A stretch of DNA of 64,000 nucleotides, from assembly GCF_019754945.1 (NCBI RefSeq), contig NZ_JAEUWU010000002.1, positions 124,001-188,000 of the forward strand, given 5' to 3'. Below the pieces are notes generated by a model. The model saw only the letters and a program-made list of their open reading frames with translations. It ran no database searches and was not told the DNA's origin. How positions within the stretch are numbered: the first letter of the stretch is position 1; each line of letters opens with the position of its first letter. Origin of the DNA: Corynebacterium pseudokroppenstedtii. Lineage in GTDB: Bacteria; Actinomycetota; Actinomycetes; Mycobacteriales; Mycobacteriaceae. Position numbers and translations under genes: made by a program. Of this stretch, positions 1 to 8,476 are shown in pieces.

Positions 1-1309
1 CAGACAGGGAGTTGTTCTGGTCCATGAACTGCGACAACTGCGACGTTCCGAAGAACTCGCGGATCGCTGCCGACACAGGACGCACGTTGATCAGCGAGGT
101 CGGCGTGATGGATTCCGCGTCCTGCGTGGTCATGCGCTCACGCACAACACGCTCCATACGCGACAGGCCGACGCGAACCTGGTTCTGGACCAGCTCGCCG
201 ACGGTGCGGAGGCGTCGGTTACCGAAGTGGTCGATATCGTCGGTGGTGATCATCAGCTCGGTGCCGTCGGGCGATTCCATCGTCCGCTCACCGGCGTGCA
301 GACGCACCAAGTACTCAATGGTGGTCAGGATGTCTTCTTCGGTCAGCGTGTGCTCGCCCGTGGTGGAGCCGCCGCCCAAACCGAGCTTGCGGTTCACCTT
401 GTAGCGGCCAACCTTCGCCAGGTCATACCGCTTCGGGTTGAAGAAGCTGTTGTCCAGCAAAGCCTGAGCGGAATCGCGCGTGGGTGATTCACCCGGGCGC
501 TGCTTGCGGTAAATCTCCAGGAGAGCTTCGTCGGTATTAGCGACGCCATCGTGCTCGAGGGTGGACATCATGAGTTCGGAGAAACCGAAACGATCCGTGA
601 TGTCCTGCGTCGACAAACCCAAAGCCTTCAACAGCACGGTGACGGGCTGACGACGTTTACGGTCGATGCGAACGCCGACGGTGTCGCGCTTGTCGATGTC
701 GAACTCCAACCATGCACCGCGGGAAGGGATGACCTTGACGGAGTGCAGCGGGCGCTCGGTCGACTTGTCGATGGACTCGTCGAAGTAGACGCCAGGGGAG
801 CGAACCAACTGGGACACGATGACACGCTCGGTACCGTTGATGATGAACGTGCCTTTGTCCGTCATCATTGGGAAATCGCCAATGAATACGGTCTGGCTTT
901 TAATTTCGCCAGACATGGCGTTGGTGAATTCCGCCGTCACATAGAGCGGGGCGGAGTAGTTAATGTCCTTATCCTTGGCTTCATCGATCGTGTTCTTGAC
1001 GTCGTCGAAGCGGGGCTCGGATAGGGTGAGGGACATGTTGCCGGAGTAGTCCTCAATGGGAGACAACTCCTCTAGAATGTCCTCCAGGCCGCTGGTAATA
1101 CGCGCGCCTTCTTCGGACTCAGCCTGCTTCTTAGCGCGCCATTCGGGTGCGCCAATAAGCCACGCGAACGAGTCGCGCTGCAGATCGAGGAGGCCAGGGA
1201 CCTCGATCGGCTCTTTAATCTTCGCGAACGAGTAGCGTTTCGTCGCGCCGGGGATTCCGGACGTTAAACTGGTCTGGCGGGAGACTGCCAAGATGGGTCC
1301 TTCCAGCAC
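1..1309 (-). CDS. rpoB: DNA-directed RNA polymerase beta subunit (5' part, runs off the window)
   Basis: The minus-strand translation gives the N-terminal ~436 residues of the beta subunit of RNA polymerase, the catalytic core enzyme of transcription. It reads [13 protein letters not shown] at the start and continues through the beta1/lobe motifs ([57 protein letters not shown]) to [17 protein letters not shown], the start of the rifampicin-resistance region, which is cut by the window edge. The GTG at 1309 is chosen because corynebacterial RpoB begins (M)[12 protein letters not shown]. The frame stays open upstream and there is no good Shine-Dalgarno sequence, so the start is less certain than the identity. 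Confidence 0.95.
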   Translation of the reverse strand, partial: MLEGPILAVSRQTSLTSGIPGATKRYSFAKIKEPIEVPGLLDLQRDSFAWLIGAPEWRAKKQAESEEGARITSGLEDILEELSPIEDYSGNMSLTLSEPRFDDVKNTIDEAKDKDINYSAPLYVTAEFTNAMSGEIKSQTVFIGDFPMMTDKGTFIINGTERVIVSQLVRSPGVYFDESIDKSTERPLHSVKVIPSRGAWLEFDIDKRDTVGVRIDRKRRQPVTVLLKALGLSTQDITDRFGFSELMMSTLEHDGVANTDEALLEIYRKQRPGESPTRDSAQALLDNSFFNPKRYDLAKVGRYKVNRKLGLGGGSTTGEHTLTEEDILTTIEYLVRLHAGERTMESPDGTELMITTDDIDHFGNRRLRTVGELVQNQVRVGLSRMERVVRERMTTQDAESITPTSLINVRPVSAAIREFFGTSQLSQFMDQNNSLS

Positions 1310-1490
1310 CTCACGCGGGGTGACCGTGCTCGCTGTGGTTTGCCTGCGTGAAAAGAGTGAGTGTCTTCTTCCAAAAAGCGGATCATCCGTGGTTGGATAT
1401 CACTAAAGGACCTTGTCAAATCCTGTTTTTGAAGGAATTGGTACAAGGCCTAACGAGAAATCTGTGCACGGGGATCCAGCGCAACGGACT

Positions 1491-1520
1491 ATCTTATACT
1501 ACTTATGGCGCCATGTCTAA
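1491..1520 (-). promoter_or_regulatory. candidate rpoB promoter
   Basis: On the minus strand a -35-like TTAGAC is followed after about 16-18 bases by TATAAG/TAAGAT. This would give rpoB a leader of roughly 170-180 bases. The rest of 1310-1662 shows no gene. Inferred from sequence only. Confidence 0.35.
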
Positions 1521-1662
1521 TGGTTTTTTATCACTCTGTGGCGGGGGCGCGGAACTTAGCGTACAGCTCCGCGGTGGGCGCGGTGGGCGCGGCGGAACGT
1601 CGCGCGAACAAACTAAGCGCCTGCACCACTACCCTACCGCCAACACCCTAATACATATGACA

Positions 1663-1697
1663 AAACAGGGGCCTCCCGTTCTGGGAAGCCCCTGTTT
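1663..1697 (-). terminator. intrinsic terminator or attenuator after rplL
   Basis: A 10-bp perfect stem (AAACAGGGGC / GCCCCTGTTT), extended past one mismatch by four further pairs, with loop GTTCT. On the minus strand it is followed by a short T-rich stretch. It lies between rplL and rpoB and probably ends or attenuates rplJL transcription. Confidence 0.75.
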
Positions 1698-1789
1698 GCG
1701 GTATTTACGCTGCACACCGTTCCTGCACCGTATGGGCCGGAATCGGGTGAGCTGCGCGTTGCGCTGGATTAATTGCGCATATCCCTGTC

Positions 1790-2176
1790 TTACTTGAGGG
1801 AAACCTTTGCACCAGCCTCTTCGAGCTTGGTCTTGGCAGCCTCAGCGTCGTCCTTGGAGGCACCTTCGAGGATAGCCTTCGGAGCGGACTCAACGAGGTC
1901 CTTAGCTTCCTTCAGGCCCAGGCCGGAGACGACCTCGCGGACGACCTTAATAACGCCGATCTTCTTGGCGCCAGCGTCCTCGAGCACGACGTCGAACTCA
2001 TCCTTCTCTTCCTCAGCAGCAGCTTCGCCACCGGCAGCGCCTGCAGCAGCAACAGCAACCGGAGCAGCAGCGGTGACGTCGAAGGTCTCTTCGAAGAGGT
2101 TCTTGAACTCGGTGAGCTCAACGAGGGTCATTTCCTTGAAAGCTTCGATGAGCTCTTCGTTGGTGTACTTAGCCAT
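1790..2176 (-). CDS. rplL: 50S ribosomal protein bL12 (L7/L12)
   Basis: 128 residues, normal length. This is the multicopy stalk protein that binds L10 on the large subunit and recruits translation GTPases. The N-terminal dimerisation part ([25 protein letters not shown]) is followed by the Ala-rich flexible hinge (about residues 35-55) and the conserved C-terminal domain ([21 protein letters not shown], then [16 protein letters not shown]). It lies 73 bases downstream of rplJ in the usual rplJL order and ends before a strong hairpin. Confidence 0.97.
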   Translation of the reverse strand: MAKYTNEELIEAFKEMTLVELTEFKNLFEETFDVTAAAPVAVAAAGAAGGEAAAEEEKDEFDVVLEDAGAKKIGVIKVVREVVSGLGLKEAKDLVESAPKAILEGASKDDAEAAKTKLEEAGAKVSLK

Positions 2177-2249
2177 GATATGGCTTCCTTTCTACGCGTC
2201 TTCGTGTGGGAGGTTCCGTACCCGCCTGTCGGCGGCGAACCGACAGTGT

Positions 2250-2762
2250 TTACTTCTTCTCCTCGAGGGCCGCGGCCAGGCGTGCCATCTCGGAATGCGG
2301 TGCGCCCAGCAAGGACGCAACATTTGCCAGAACGCCGTTGAATCCACCGGCGATCTTGGACAGTGTGGTCTCGCGGTTATCCATGTCCGCGAGCTGCTGG
2401 ATCTGCTCGGCCGTCAGAGCCGAACCATCCATTGTTCCGCCTTTAACCACGAAAGCGTCGTGGTCTGCGCCGAACTTCTTCATTGCCTTCGCGGCATCGA
2501 CCGCTTCGCCATTGACAAATGCAATAGCGGTAGGGCCGTTAAGAAGTTCTTCGTCAAGACCTTCGACGCCAGCTTCGCGTGCGGCGAGCTTGATCATGGT
2601 GTTCTTGGCGACGGAGTATTCAACCTCAGCGCCAAGTTCCTTGCGCAGCTCTGTCATCTCAGTAACGGACAGACCACGGTATTCCGTCAGGATTGCACTG
2701 CTTGCGTTCTGGAAACGCGCAGTGAGCTCCTTGACAGCTGCAGTGTTCTTCGGGTTGGCCAT
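2250..2762 (-). CDS. rplJ: 50S ribosomal protein uL10
   Basis: 170 residues, the normal length. This is the base of the L12 stalk. MANPKNTAAVKELTARF is the typical actinobacterial start, followed by ILTEYRGLSVTEMTELRKEL and the C-terminal L12-binding helices (NGVLANVASLLGAPHSEMARLAAALEEKK). The ATG at 2762 is chosen over longer in-frame starts because GGAAGGAGG lies just upstream of it. rplL follows in the same transcript. The upstream leader contains a GC-rich hairpin. Confidence 0.96.
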   Translation of the reverse strand: MANPKNTAAVKELTARFQNASSAILTEYRGLSVTEMTELRKELGAEVEYSVAKNTMIKLAAREAGVEGLDEELLNGPTAIAFVNGEAVDAAKAMKKFGADHDAFVVKGGTMDGSALTAEQIQQLADMDNRETTLSKIAGGFNGVLANVASLLGAPHSEMARLAAALEEKK

Positions 2763-2818
2763 GTACTCTCGCCTCCTTCCTTCGGTAAGTTTCACCGTCG
2801 GGGAGACCCAATGAGTAA

Positions 2819-2841
2819 CGCCCCGCACAGGAGGCGGGGCG
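2819..2841 (-). promoter_or_regulatory. hairpin in the rplJL leader (L10-leader-like)
   Basis: A perfect 8-bp stem CGCCCCGC / GCGGGGCG with a 7-base loop, about 57 bases upstream of the rplJ start. rplJ leaders in many bacteria carry structured elements through which L10 (or L10-L12) represses its own synthesis. The position fits that role, but I see only the hairpin, not the full leader fold. Confidence 0.5.
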
Positions 2842-3067
2842 CACAATTCGTTCATCACTCTCTATTTCGTGTCAAGGCCTTACGACGTTCGCGTCGATAA
2901 TGCTCTGAACTTCGCACTCTCCGGCTGAAACCTTGTATCCGGTTCGAACCTGGAGCGTGGTGATGAATACTTTGCGTTCGCGTTGTCTCCTGCGTGGGCC
3001 GTCACTCGGATGAGCAACACTTCGCTCAGATTTCCCTGAGGACCGACGGTCTGTGGTGAAACGTGAA

Positions 3068-3274
3068 CTATCCTAAAGTTCCTCGGTGGAGACTACACAC
3101 CAAGTGCACATTTTCAAAATCGACGACGTTTGGGGCCGCGTTTACGTCGGCGCAGTTCCGACGTTCGAGTCGGCGCTTGAACATCGCAGCCCCGTCGTCG
3201 GCAATTAGGCCTGCCGCCGGCTTGCCGTCGACCTCCAAATGCTTCGATTTACAAAAAGAAGGATTGTCATACAT
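3068..3274 (-). CDS. small hypothetical protein, possibly leaderless
   Basis: A 68-codon frame (MYDNPSFCKSKHLEVDGKPA...) with no family I recognise. What supports it is the promoter: a -35 TTGTGC, a 17-base spacer and a -10 TATAGA place the expected transcription start at or next to the A of the ATG, as in leaderless actinobacterial genes. The product would be basic and soluble with two cysteines. The alternative is that this promoter drives the rplJL operon with a ~500-base leader and the ORF is chance. Confidence 0.3.
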   Translation of the reverse strand: MYDNPSFCKSKHLEVDGKPAAGLIADDGAAMFKRRLERRNCADVNAAPNVVDFENVHLVCSLHRGTLG

Positions 3275-3279
3275 GTGCG

Positions 3280-3308
3280 TCTATAGTAGAAAAGCATAAT
3301 CGGCACAA
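3280..3308 (-). promoter_or_regulatory. sigma70-type promoter, minus strand
   Basis: -35 TTGTGC (3303-3308), 17-base spacer, -10 TATAGA (3280-3285). It points toward the small ORF ending at 3068 and, further on, rplJ. It is the best promoter match upstream of rplJL. Confidence 0.55.
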
Positions 3309-3450
3309 TTTTCGGCGTGCGTTTTACCTGCGCAAAATTGGTGCGCGTTCTTTGTGCGCGGTTGTGCCTGCACCACATGACCATGCTTGATGCATGTGAC
3401 CCCGTGTGATGCACATTTGAAGTTTTACCGCCTCATTGAAGGAGTTATCA

Positions 3451-3741
3451 ATGATCGTTCTTCCCCCACCCGCTGATATGTCCAATGTCGACATCGTCGA
3501 ATCGCACGTCCACAGCGGTTCCAGCACCAGCGAAGCTGCACTGAAGCAGTGGATTGAGGGTGGCGACTACGTCAAGCCGACCTTTGAGACTCGCGACAAC
3601 GTACAGTTCCAGCTTCCCGACGGGGAAACAGTGAGTGCGGGCGACACGGTCGCTAAGGCCACCGACGGCACCTTCTTCGTGAAGCCGCAGCCCAAGGATT
3701 TCACCCAGAACCTGATTGATCAGGTCAGCCAGGGGCTGTAA
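3451..3741 (+). CDS. hypothetical protein, 96 residues
   Basis: A short acidic, soluble-looking protein with no signal peptide or membrane segment. I do not recognise its family. The ATG at 3451 is preceded by GAAGGAG at a good distance, and a perfect hairpin terminator lies 45 bases after the stop, so this looks like an independent, well-expressed transcription unit. The sequence begins MIVLPPPADMSNVDIVESHV. A charged middle (IEGGDYVKPTFETRDNVQF) and a turn-rich Gly/Asp part (PDGETVSAGDTVAKATDGTF) suggest a small beta-rich fold. It lies at the rplJ-side border of the accessory region. Function unknown. Confidence 0.7.
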   Translation: MIVLPPPADMSNVDIVESHVHSGSSTSEAALKQWIEGGDYVKPTFETRDNVQFQLPDGETVSAGDTVAKATDGTFFVKPQPKDFTQNLIDQVSQGL

Positions 3742-3785
3742 ACCTCGGCCATAGGGGCTCGTCCAGCGCTGGATAAGGAGCCCGT

Positions 3786-3807
3786 GCGGAACTAGATGTA
3801 GTTCCGC
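3786..3807 (+). terminator. intrinsic terminator
   Basis: Perfect 9-bp stem GCGGAACTA / TAGTTCCGC with loop GATG, followed by TTTATGG. It lies just downstream of the 96-residue gene. Bases 3808-4051 hold nothing else I can support. Confidence 0.8.
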
Positions 3808-4051
3808 TTTATGGCTGATGCGAACGAATTCGGGATCACTGTTAATTTCCGACGGTGGTCCCGTCGTTTCATGGTTGCGTGATTTCGCGGGGCGCACTTT
3901 CGGGTGCGTCGGCGCGGGCCGTCATTCCGTAGGCCGTCGGCGCGGATCGGGAGCTTCGTTGACCGAATGTTTTACGGCCCCACGAAACACACGTCGGCAC
4001 TAAACCCCCGATACCCCCGAATACGCAATTCCCATACATATTCCGTCTTCG

Positions 4052-4072
4052 TACAGGACAATAATTCCTGTA
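4052..4072. promoter_or_regulatory. palindromic site upstream of the GntR regulator
   Basis: A perfect inverted repeat TACAGGA-N7-TCCTGTA about 70 bases before the regulator start, flanked by an outer pair TTCGTAC (4048-4054) and GTACGAA (4085-4091). It is likely an operator, perhaps for autoregulation. It differs from the palindrome shared by the other nan/nag promoters. Confidence 0.45.
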
Positions 4073-4140
4073 AAAATAGTCCTCGTACGAACCCTTGTAC
4101 ACGACACGAATCCGGCAATGAAGGAGCGGTCAGCTTCACT

Positions 4141-4923
4141 GTGAGTGGCCAAGACAACACCAAATCGCATTCCACTGCCACCGGCCGCAGCTATGGGAAC
4201 ACCTATCGGAGCAGCAATACGGGGCTCTTCGGTTCTGAGGCCCGCTCGGCAACTGATGTGGCCATGCAGTCGATTGTTGCCTACATCCGGGACAACCACC
4301 TCAAAGTCGGCGACCCGCTGCCTAGCGAGCTCACGATTGTGGAATCGCTGAAACTGTCGCGGTCGTCGGTGAGGGAAGCGATCCGAACCCTCGTGAGCCT
4401 GGACATCCTCGAGGTCCGACGCGGCTTCGGCACATTCGTCGCCGATATGTCTCTTGAGCCCCTGGTCAATGGCCTTACCCTGCGCATTACTCTCGACGAC
4501 GACCACGCACGGTCGCGGCTGATCGATGTGGTCGATACGCGGCAGGCGTTAGATTTGCAGATCTCGCGCGACGTGATTGAGCATCGCGACGACATTGACG
4601 GGGTGTTCCTGGGGCGCCTTATTAACCAGATGAAATCCGCGGTCATGCGGAACGAGCCGTTCATGGAATCTGATTCCATGTTCCACGATCACATTCTGTC
4701 GGTGACCAGCAACGGGCTCATCCAGGAGCTGTCCAAGGCGCTGTGGCGGGTGCATATGGTGGCGGTGCCGAAGCTGCATCTGACCACGAAAGATAACCTG
4801 GAGCAGACCGTGGATGCTCACCAAAAGATTGTCGACGCCATTGTCGCGGGAGATGAGGACGCTTACCGGCAAGCCGTCGTCGACCATTACGAACCGCTTC
4901 GCGAAGCGCTTGGGGTTAAGTAG
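4141..4923 (+). CDS. nanR: GntR-family (FadR subfamily) regulator, probable NanR
   Basis: About 260 residues from the GTG at 4141. An N-terminal winged helix-turn-helix (VAMQSIVAYIRDNHLKVGD, then SELTIVESLKLSRSSVREAI and DILEVRRGFGTFV) is followed by an all-helical FCD effector domain with its metal-ligand-type residues (QISRDVIEHRDDIDG, MFHDHILSVTSN, DAHQKIVDAI). It sits at the head of the sialic acid island, divergent from nanE-nanK, so it is the obvious candidate regulator. The effector would be a pathway sugar phosphate or sialic acid. The start is uncertain: GAAGGAG lies 14 bases before this GTG, and the frame stays open further upstream. Confidence 0.85.
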   Translation: MSGQDNTKSHSTATGRSYGNTYRSSNTGLFGSEARSATDVAMQSIVAYIRDNHLKVGDPLPSELTIVESLKLSRSSVREAIRTLVSLDILEVRRGFGTFVADMSLEPLVNGLTLRITLDDDHARSRLIDVVDTRQALDLQISRDVIEHRDDIDGVFLGRLINQMKSAVMRNEPFMESDSMFHDHILSVTSNGLIQELSKALWRVHMVAVPKLHLTTKDNLEQTVDAHQKIVDAIVAGDEDAYRQAVVDHYEPLREALGVK

Positions 4924-5005
4924 GTAGAGCTGCTGGGGGGCGGTGCTGAGGCGCGGTGCTGAGAGGCCCGCGCCCCTTGTTATTAGGCGGGCGCTTGCCG
5001 ACGAA

Positions 5006-5731
5006 CTACTTCCCGATTTCGGTGCGATAGAACCCCGTGAGCCACCTCGGATCGGTGATGGCGGATCCAATGATGACAGCGTTGGCTCCACGCTGGAGCG
5101 CGTCCTTCACCGCGTCGGGGGAATGATAATGCCCTTCCGCGATGAGCAGCGGCTCCTCCCCCGCCTCGTCCCGAACAGTGGAGATGAAGTCCAGGTCAGG
5201 GCCATCAAGGTGTTCCGTCGCCGGGGTGTATCCCGACAATGTTGAGGACACGATGTCCGCCCCAGCCTCGTACGCAGCTATCCCGTTAGCCGCGGTGTCA
5301 CAATCCGCCATGAACAGCGCGCCGGACTCGTGAGCCGCTTTCACCAGGTCTTCGGTGGAGGATCCGTCGGGACGTGGTCGGCCGGTGGCGTCGGCGCAGA
5401 CCACCGCGGCACCTGCGTCGGCAACCGCCTTGACCGACGCGACCGTCGGCGTGATGTACACGCCGGAGTCACCTTCCTTGGTTAATCCGAAGATGGGGAC
5501 ATCGACGGCGTCGCCGATGGACGTGATGTCGGCGATTCCCCCATAGCCACCGCAGCGAATCGCGGGCGTGCCTGCATCGACGCAGGCCTTCGCGCTCAGC
5601 GTTAACGCGTGAGTGTCGCGGAGCGGGTGGCCGTCGGGAGCTTGGGCGGACACGATGATGTCGCCCGCGACGATCGAACGCAGCTCCTGGCGCTTTTCAG
5701 CGGGGGTGGAGGCGGAAAATGAGAAGGGCAT
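5006..5731 (-). CDS. nanE: N-acetylmannosamine-6-phosphate 2-epimerase
   Basis: 241 residues, a (beta/alpha)8 enzyme converting ManNAc-6-P to GlcNAc-6-P. Family hallmarks visible are GDIIVSAQAPDGHPL, IRCGGYGGIADI, VPIFGLTKEGDSGVYITPT, ADATGRPRPDG, MADCDTAANGIAAYEAGADIVSS and the phosphate-binding end (LLIAEGHYHSPDAV, GANAVIIGSAITDP). AAAGGAG precedes the ATG. It is the second gene of a nanK-nanE operon, 38 bases after nanK. The substrate comes from NanA and NanK in the cytoplasm. Confidence 0.95.
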   Translation of the reverse strand: MPFSFSASTPAEKRQELRSIVAGDIIVSAQAPDGHPLRDTHALTLSAKACVDAGTPAIRCGGYGGIADITSIGDAVDVPIFGLTKEGDSGVYITPTVASVKAVADAGAAVVCADATGRPRPDGSSTEDLVKAAHESGALFMADCDTAANGIAAYEAGADIVSSTLSGYTPATEHLDGPDLDFISTVRDEAGEEPLLIAEGHYHSPDAVKDALQRGANAVIIGSAITDPRWLTGFYRTEIGK

Positions 5732-5769
5732 GAGATCTCCTTTGTTCGGTTGGTGCGTGGGGAGGGTGG

Positions 5770-6783
5770 TTACGAGCGCTTATGCCGCGCTCGAGCGTAA
5801 ACGGCGGCAGCGACAAGAGGGCCTTCGCGCAGGGCACTATCGCGAATATCGCACGGCCGAACACTGTAAGCCAGATGGCTGCGCACGCCATCGCGAATTC
5901 GCCGCGTGATGGCCTCACCCAACCCCGACACTCCCCCACCGAGGATGATCGCATCGAGGTCGAGCCCCATCGCGAGCGTTCCCAGCATCTGGCCAAAACC
6001 GTGCAGATTCCGGTCGAGGACGTCTGTCGATAAGGAGTCCCCTTGTTGTTCCATTTCCATTAGGTCAGTCACTGTCGACGGGGACGCAAGGGCAGCGTCG
6101 CGGCGTGAACCGGACTGACCGTCGCGCTCCGAAATCGCTTCGTGATACGTCGCAACGAGCCCCGGACCGGACGCCACGTCTTCGCACCGAGCAACGCCGC
6201 TGCCGTAATGAGGGCAATAAAGTTCGGAAATCTCACCGGCCGTGCCGCGATTACCAGCGGCGAGATCGTCGTTAATAACGAACGCTGCCCCAACCCCCGT
6301 ACCCAGGCTGACGTAGAGCAGGCGGGAGTGCGGGTACTCGTCGCGCCAACACAGCGTGTGCTCGCCGAAGGCCCACACGCGGACGTCGTTGTGCGCGAAC
6401 ACGGGGGCGTCGATGTGGCGGGCGATGCGGGCAGCAATGTCGGTGCCCTCCCAGCCCGGCATCGTGGCCCCGGCACGGGTGACCGTCGCGGTGTTGGGGT
6501 CGATGACCCCGGCGGCTGCCACCCCGACTCGCGCGATCGTATTTTCACTTGTCGACGACGATGTCCGGGCTGATGCTGCGCTGCCGGCTGCTAACTCCGG
6601 CGATGATAGTGCTGGCGCTGCTAGCGCTTCGGTGACGGCGACTTCCAGCTGGTCGGCGGTGTTCCCGCCAGCGGGTTGGCTGGGTACGCGCCCGTGGGCG
6701 ATTACTGTGCGGGGGGCGTCGTCGTCGATAAGCCCCCAGGCGATCTTGGTGCCGCCAATGTCTAGTGCGAGTGTGAGTGCCAC
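5770..6783 (-). CDS. nanK: N-acetylmannosamine kinase, ROK family
   Basis: 337 residues. The ATP-binding ROK signature ALDIGGTKIAWGL opens the protein. SLGTGVGAAFVIND and AGNRGTAGEISEL lead into the region that in ROK kinases carries the zinc-binding Cys cluster; here only C-x(n)-CEDVASGPG is seen. DAIILGGGVSGLGEAI is the C-terminal phosphate loop. It phosphorylates ManNAc released by NanA. It begins with GTG at 6783. The promoter region to 6976 is shared with divergent nagA and carries a palindromic operator. Substrate preference rests on the nanE/nanA context. Confidence 0.9.
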   Translation of the reverse strand: MALTLALDIGGTKIAWGLIDDDAPRTVIAHGRVPSQPAGGNTADQLEVAVTEALAAPALSSPELAAGSAASARTSSSTSENTIARVGVAAAGVIDPNTATVTRAGATMPGWEGTDIAARIARHIDAPVFAHNDVRVWAFGEHTLCWRDEYPHSRLLYVSLGTGVGAAFVINDDLAAGNRGTAGEISELYCPHYGSGVARCEDVASGPGLVATYHEAISERDGQSGSRRDAALASPSTVTDLMEMEQQGDSLSTDVLDRNLHGFGQMLGTLAMGLDLDAIILGGGVSGLGEAITRRIRDGVRSHLAYSVRPCDIRDSALREGPLVAAAVYARARHKRS

Positions 6784-6833
6784 AGTGGTTCTACCCTTCT
6801 GCGCTGTCGCCGGTAATTGTCATGAGCCGTGGA

Positions 6834-6858
6834 CGTCAGACGTCTTACAACCTATACT
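6834..6858. promoter_or_regulatory. nan/nag operator and nagA -10 box
   Basis: CGTCAGACGTCTTACA (6834-6849) matches the island palindrome TGTCRGAYRTCYGACA at 14 of 16 positions and is followed at once by TATACT (6853-6858), a good plus-strand -10 for nagA. The site would overlap the -35/spacer region, so binding should repress. It lies between divergent nanK and nagA and could control both. Confidence 0.6.
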
Positions 6859-6976
6859 AGCAGTCACAATAGTTGTGGCGAGCGCGCAGTTGCGTCGCGG
6901 CGAGCCAGCAGTTGCGGGCGATCGTATTCTTCATGGCAGCACAGTCACACGACCATAGTTAGGAGCACGTAAGGCT

Positions 6977-8299
6977 ATGAGCCATCCGGATTTCACGGTG
7001 GAGGGGCGAGTCATTGACGCTGCGGGCATCACGGAGCATGCGCGCATCGAGGTCACGGGGTCGCGCATTTCGTCGGTCATTCCATTGGATAGCGAAACTA
7101 CACATGCGTCGAACGAGGCGTCGGATGAGGTCTCGGGCCAGGCTCCGTCGGCTAGTGGCTCGTCGGCAATGTGGAGTGCATCCGATATGCCGACAATCAT
7201 TCCGGGGTTTGTCGATCTCCATAATCACGGTGGCGATGGCGGGGCGTTCCCGACCGGCGATGAGGAGAGCTGCCGCCGAGCCGCGGAGTTCCATCGTCGG
7301 CACGGAACGACGACCCTGCTGGCCAGCCTTGTTAGCGCGAATGAGCAGGAGATTGTTCGGCAGCTGGACATTCTGAAGCCGCTGGCCGACGAGGGGCTGA
7401 TCGCGGGGGTACACCTGGAGGGGCCGTTTGTGAACGCGCACAAGTGCGGCGCGCAGAACCCCGACCGGATCGTACCCGCCGACGCCGACATGTTCGCGCG
7501 CGCCGCCTCCCGCTACCCCGGCCTGATCCGGCAGATCACACTGGCCCCCGAAAGCCCGGGTGCCGAGGCTTGCCTGGACGTGTGCGCGCGCGAGGGGATC
7601 ATCTTGTCGCTCGGGCACACCGATGCGGACTACGACACCACTATGAACTTCGTCAGCAAAGCTGTAGACCGGGGCATCATGGTAACCGCCACGCACCTGT
7701 TCAACGCGATGCCGCCCCTGCACCATCGGACACCCGGCGCGGCAGCCGCCATGATCACCGCGGCGAAAAATTTCCCCGGGCGGGTGTTTGTCGAGCTCAT
7801 TGCCGACGGCGTCCACCTCCACAACGGGACCGTCGACATGGTCACAGAGTCGCTCCCCGACTCGGCGTTCTTCATTACCGACGCAATGGAAGCCGCCGGG
7901 AAGGCCGACGGGTCATACGTGCTGGGGGCGTTGGCTGTCACCGTGGCCGATGGTGTGGCTCGATTAACGACGACTGACGGGTCGGTGGGGTCGATCGCCG
8001 GCGGAACTTCGACGCTGTTCGACCAGTTCGTTCGGGCTGTTCGGCGCGGGTTCGACCCGGTGGATGCGGTGAGGTCCACGAGCGCGACAGCTGGGCGCGT
8101 GCTCGGGTTTGGGCGTGATGCTTCTGGTGATCCGGGCAGCGCTGTCTCCTCCTCGGCCGCCGGCACCAGAGCTGGCCACTTATCGGTTGGGGCTCCCGCC
8201 GATTTTGTCGTCGTGGATCCGAACTTCGAGCTTCAAGAGGTCTACGCCGCTGGGCAAGCGCTACATGTGCGAGAGGGTGAAACCGGGTCGGCGCGCTAG
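6977..8299 (+). CDS. nagA: N-acetylglucosamine-6-phosphate deacetylase
   Basis: 440 residues, amidohydrolase superfamily. It removes acetate from GlcNAc-6-P to give GlcN-6-P. The metal-binding start of the barrel is IPGFVDLHNHGGDGG; then come HLEGPFVN, the histidine-bearing ILSLGHTDADY and ATHLFNAMPPLHHRTPG, and the catalytic aspartate in FFITDAMEAAG. It is longer than the ~385-residue norm because of Ser/Ala-rich insertions near residues 35-65 and 375-400. The start has TAGGAG upstream. It links NanE output to NagB. Confidence 0.95.
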   Translation: MSHPDFTVEGRVIDAAGITEHARIEVTGSRISSVIPLDSETTHASNEASDEVSGQAPSASGSSAMWSASDMPTIIPGFVDLHNHGGDGGAFPTGDEESCRRAAEFHRRHGTTTLLASLVSANEQEIVRQLDILKPLADEGLIAGVHLEGPFVNAHKCGAQNPDRIVPADADMFARAASRYPGLIRQITLAPESPGAEACLDVCAREGIILSLGHTDADYDTTMNFVSKAVDRGIMVTATHLFNAMPPLHHRTPGAAAAMITAAKNFPGRVFVELIADGVHLHNGTVDMVTESLPDSAFFITDAMEAAGKADGSYVLGALAVTVADGVARLTTTDGSVGSIAGGTSTLFDQFVRAVRRGFDPVDAVRSTSATAGRVLGFGRDASGDPGSAVSSSAAGTRAGHLSVGAPADFVVVDPNFELQEVYAAGQALHVREGETGSAR

Positions 8300-8363
8300 T
8301 TCGCTAACCCACCCCTCCGCGCGAGAGTGTTTCCGTGCGGGCGGCTTCCTCGGTCAGGCGGTG

Positions 8364-8412
8364 GGCGTCAGACGTCGGCAAGAAAACCCGGCGTCAAACG
8401 TCGGTAAGAAAA
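8364..8412. promoter_or_regulatory. direct repeats (operator-like) upstream of nagB
   Basis: Two 23-base copies (8364-8386 and 8390-8412), 21 of 23 bases identical, each carrying GTCARACGTCGG. The core GTCAGACGTC is identical to the operator between nanK and nagA. They lie 65-115 bases before nagB and are likely regulator-binding sites. The first copy also contains the decamer CGTCGGCAAG. Confidence 0.5.
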
Positions 8413-8476
8413 TAAAACGGGAAAACCATTCACATCGTTAAGAAAACAACCAACGAGAAAGGGACAGCAAAGAGTC

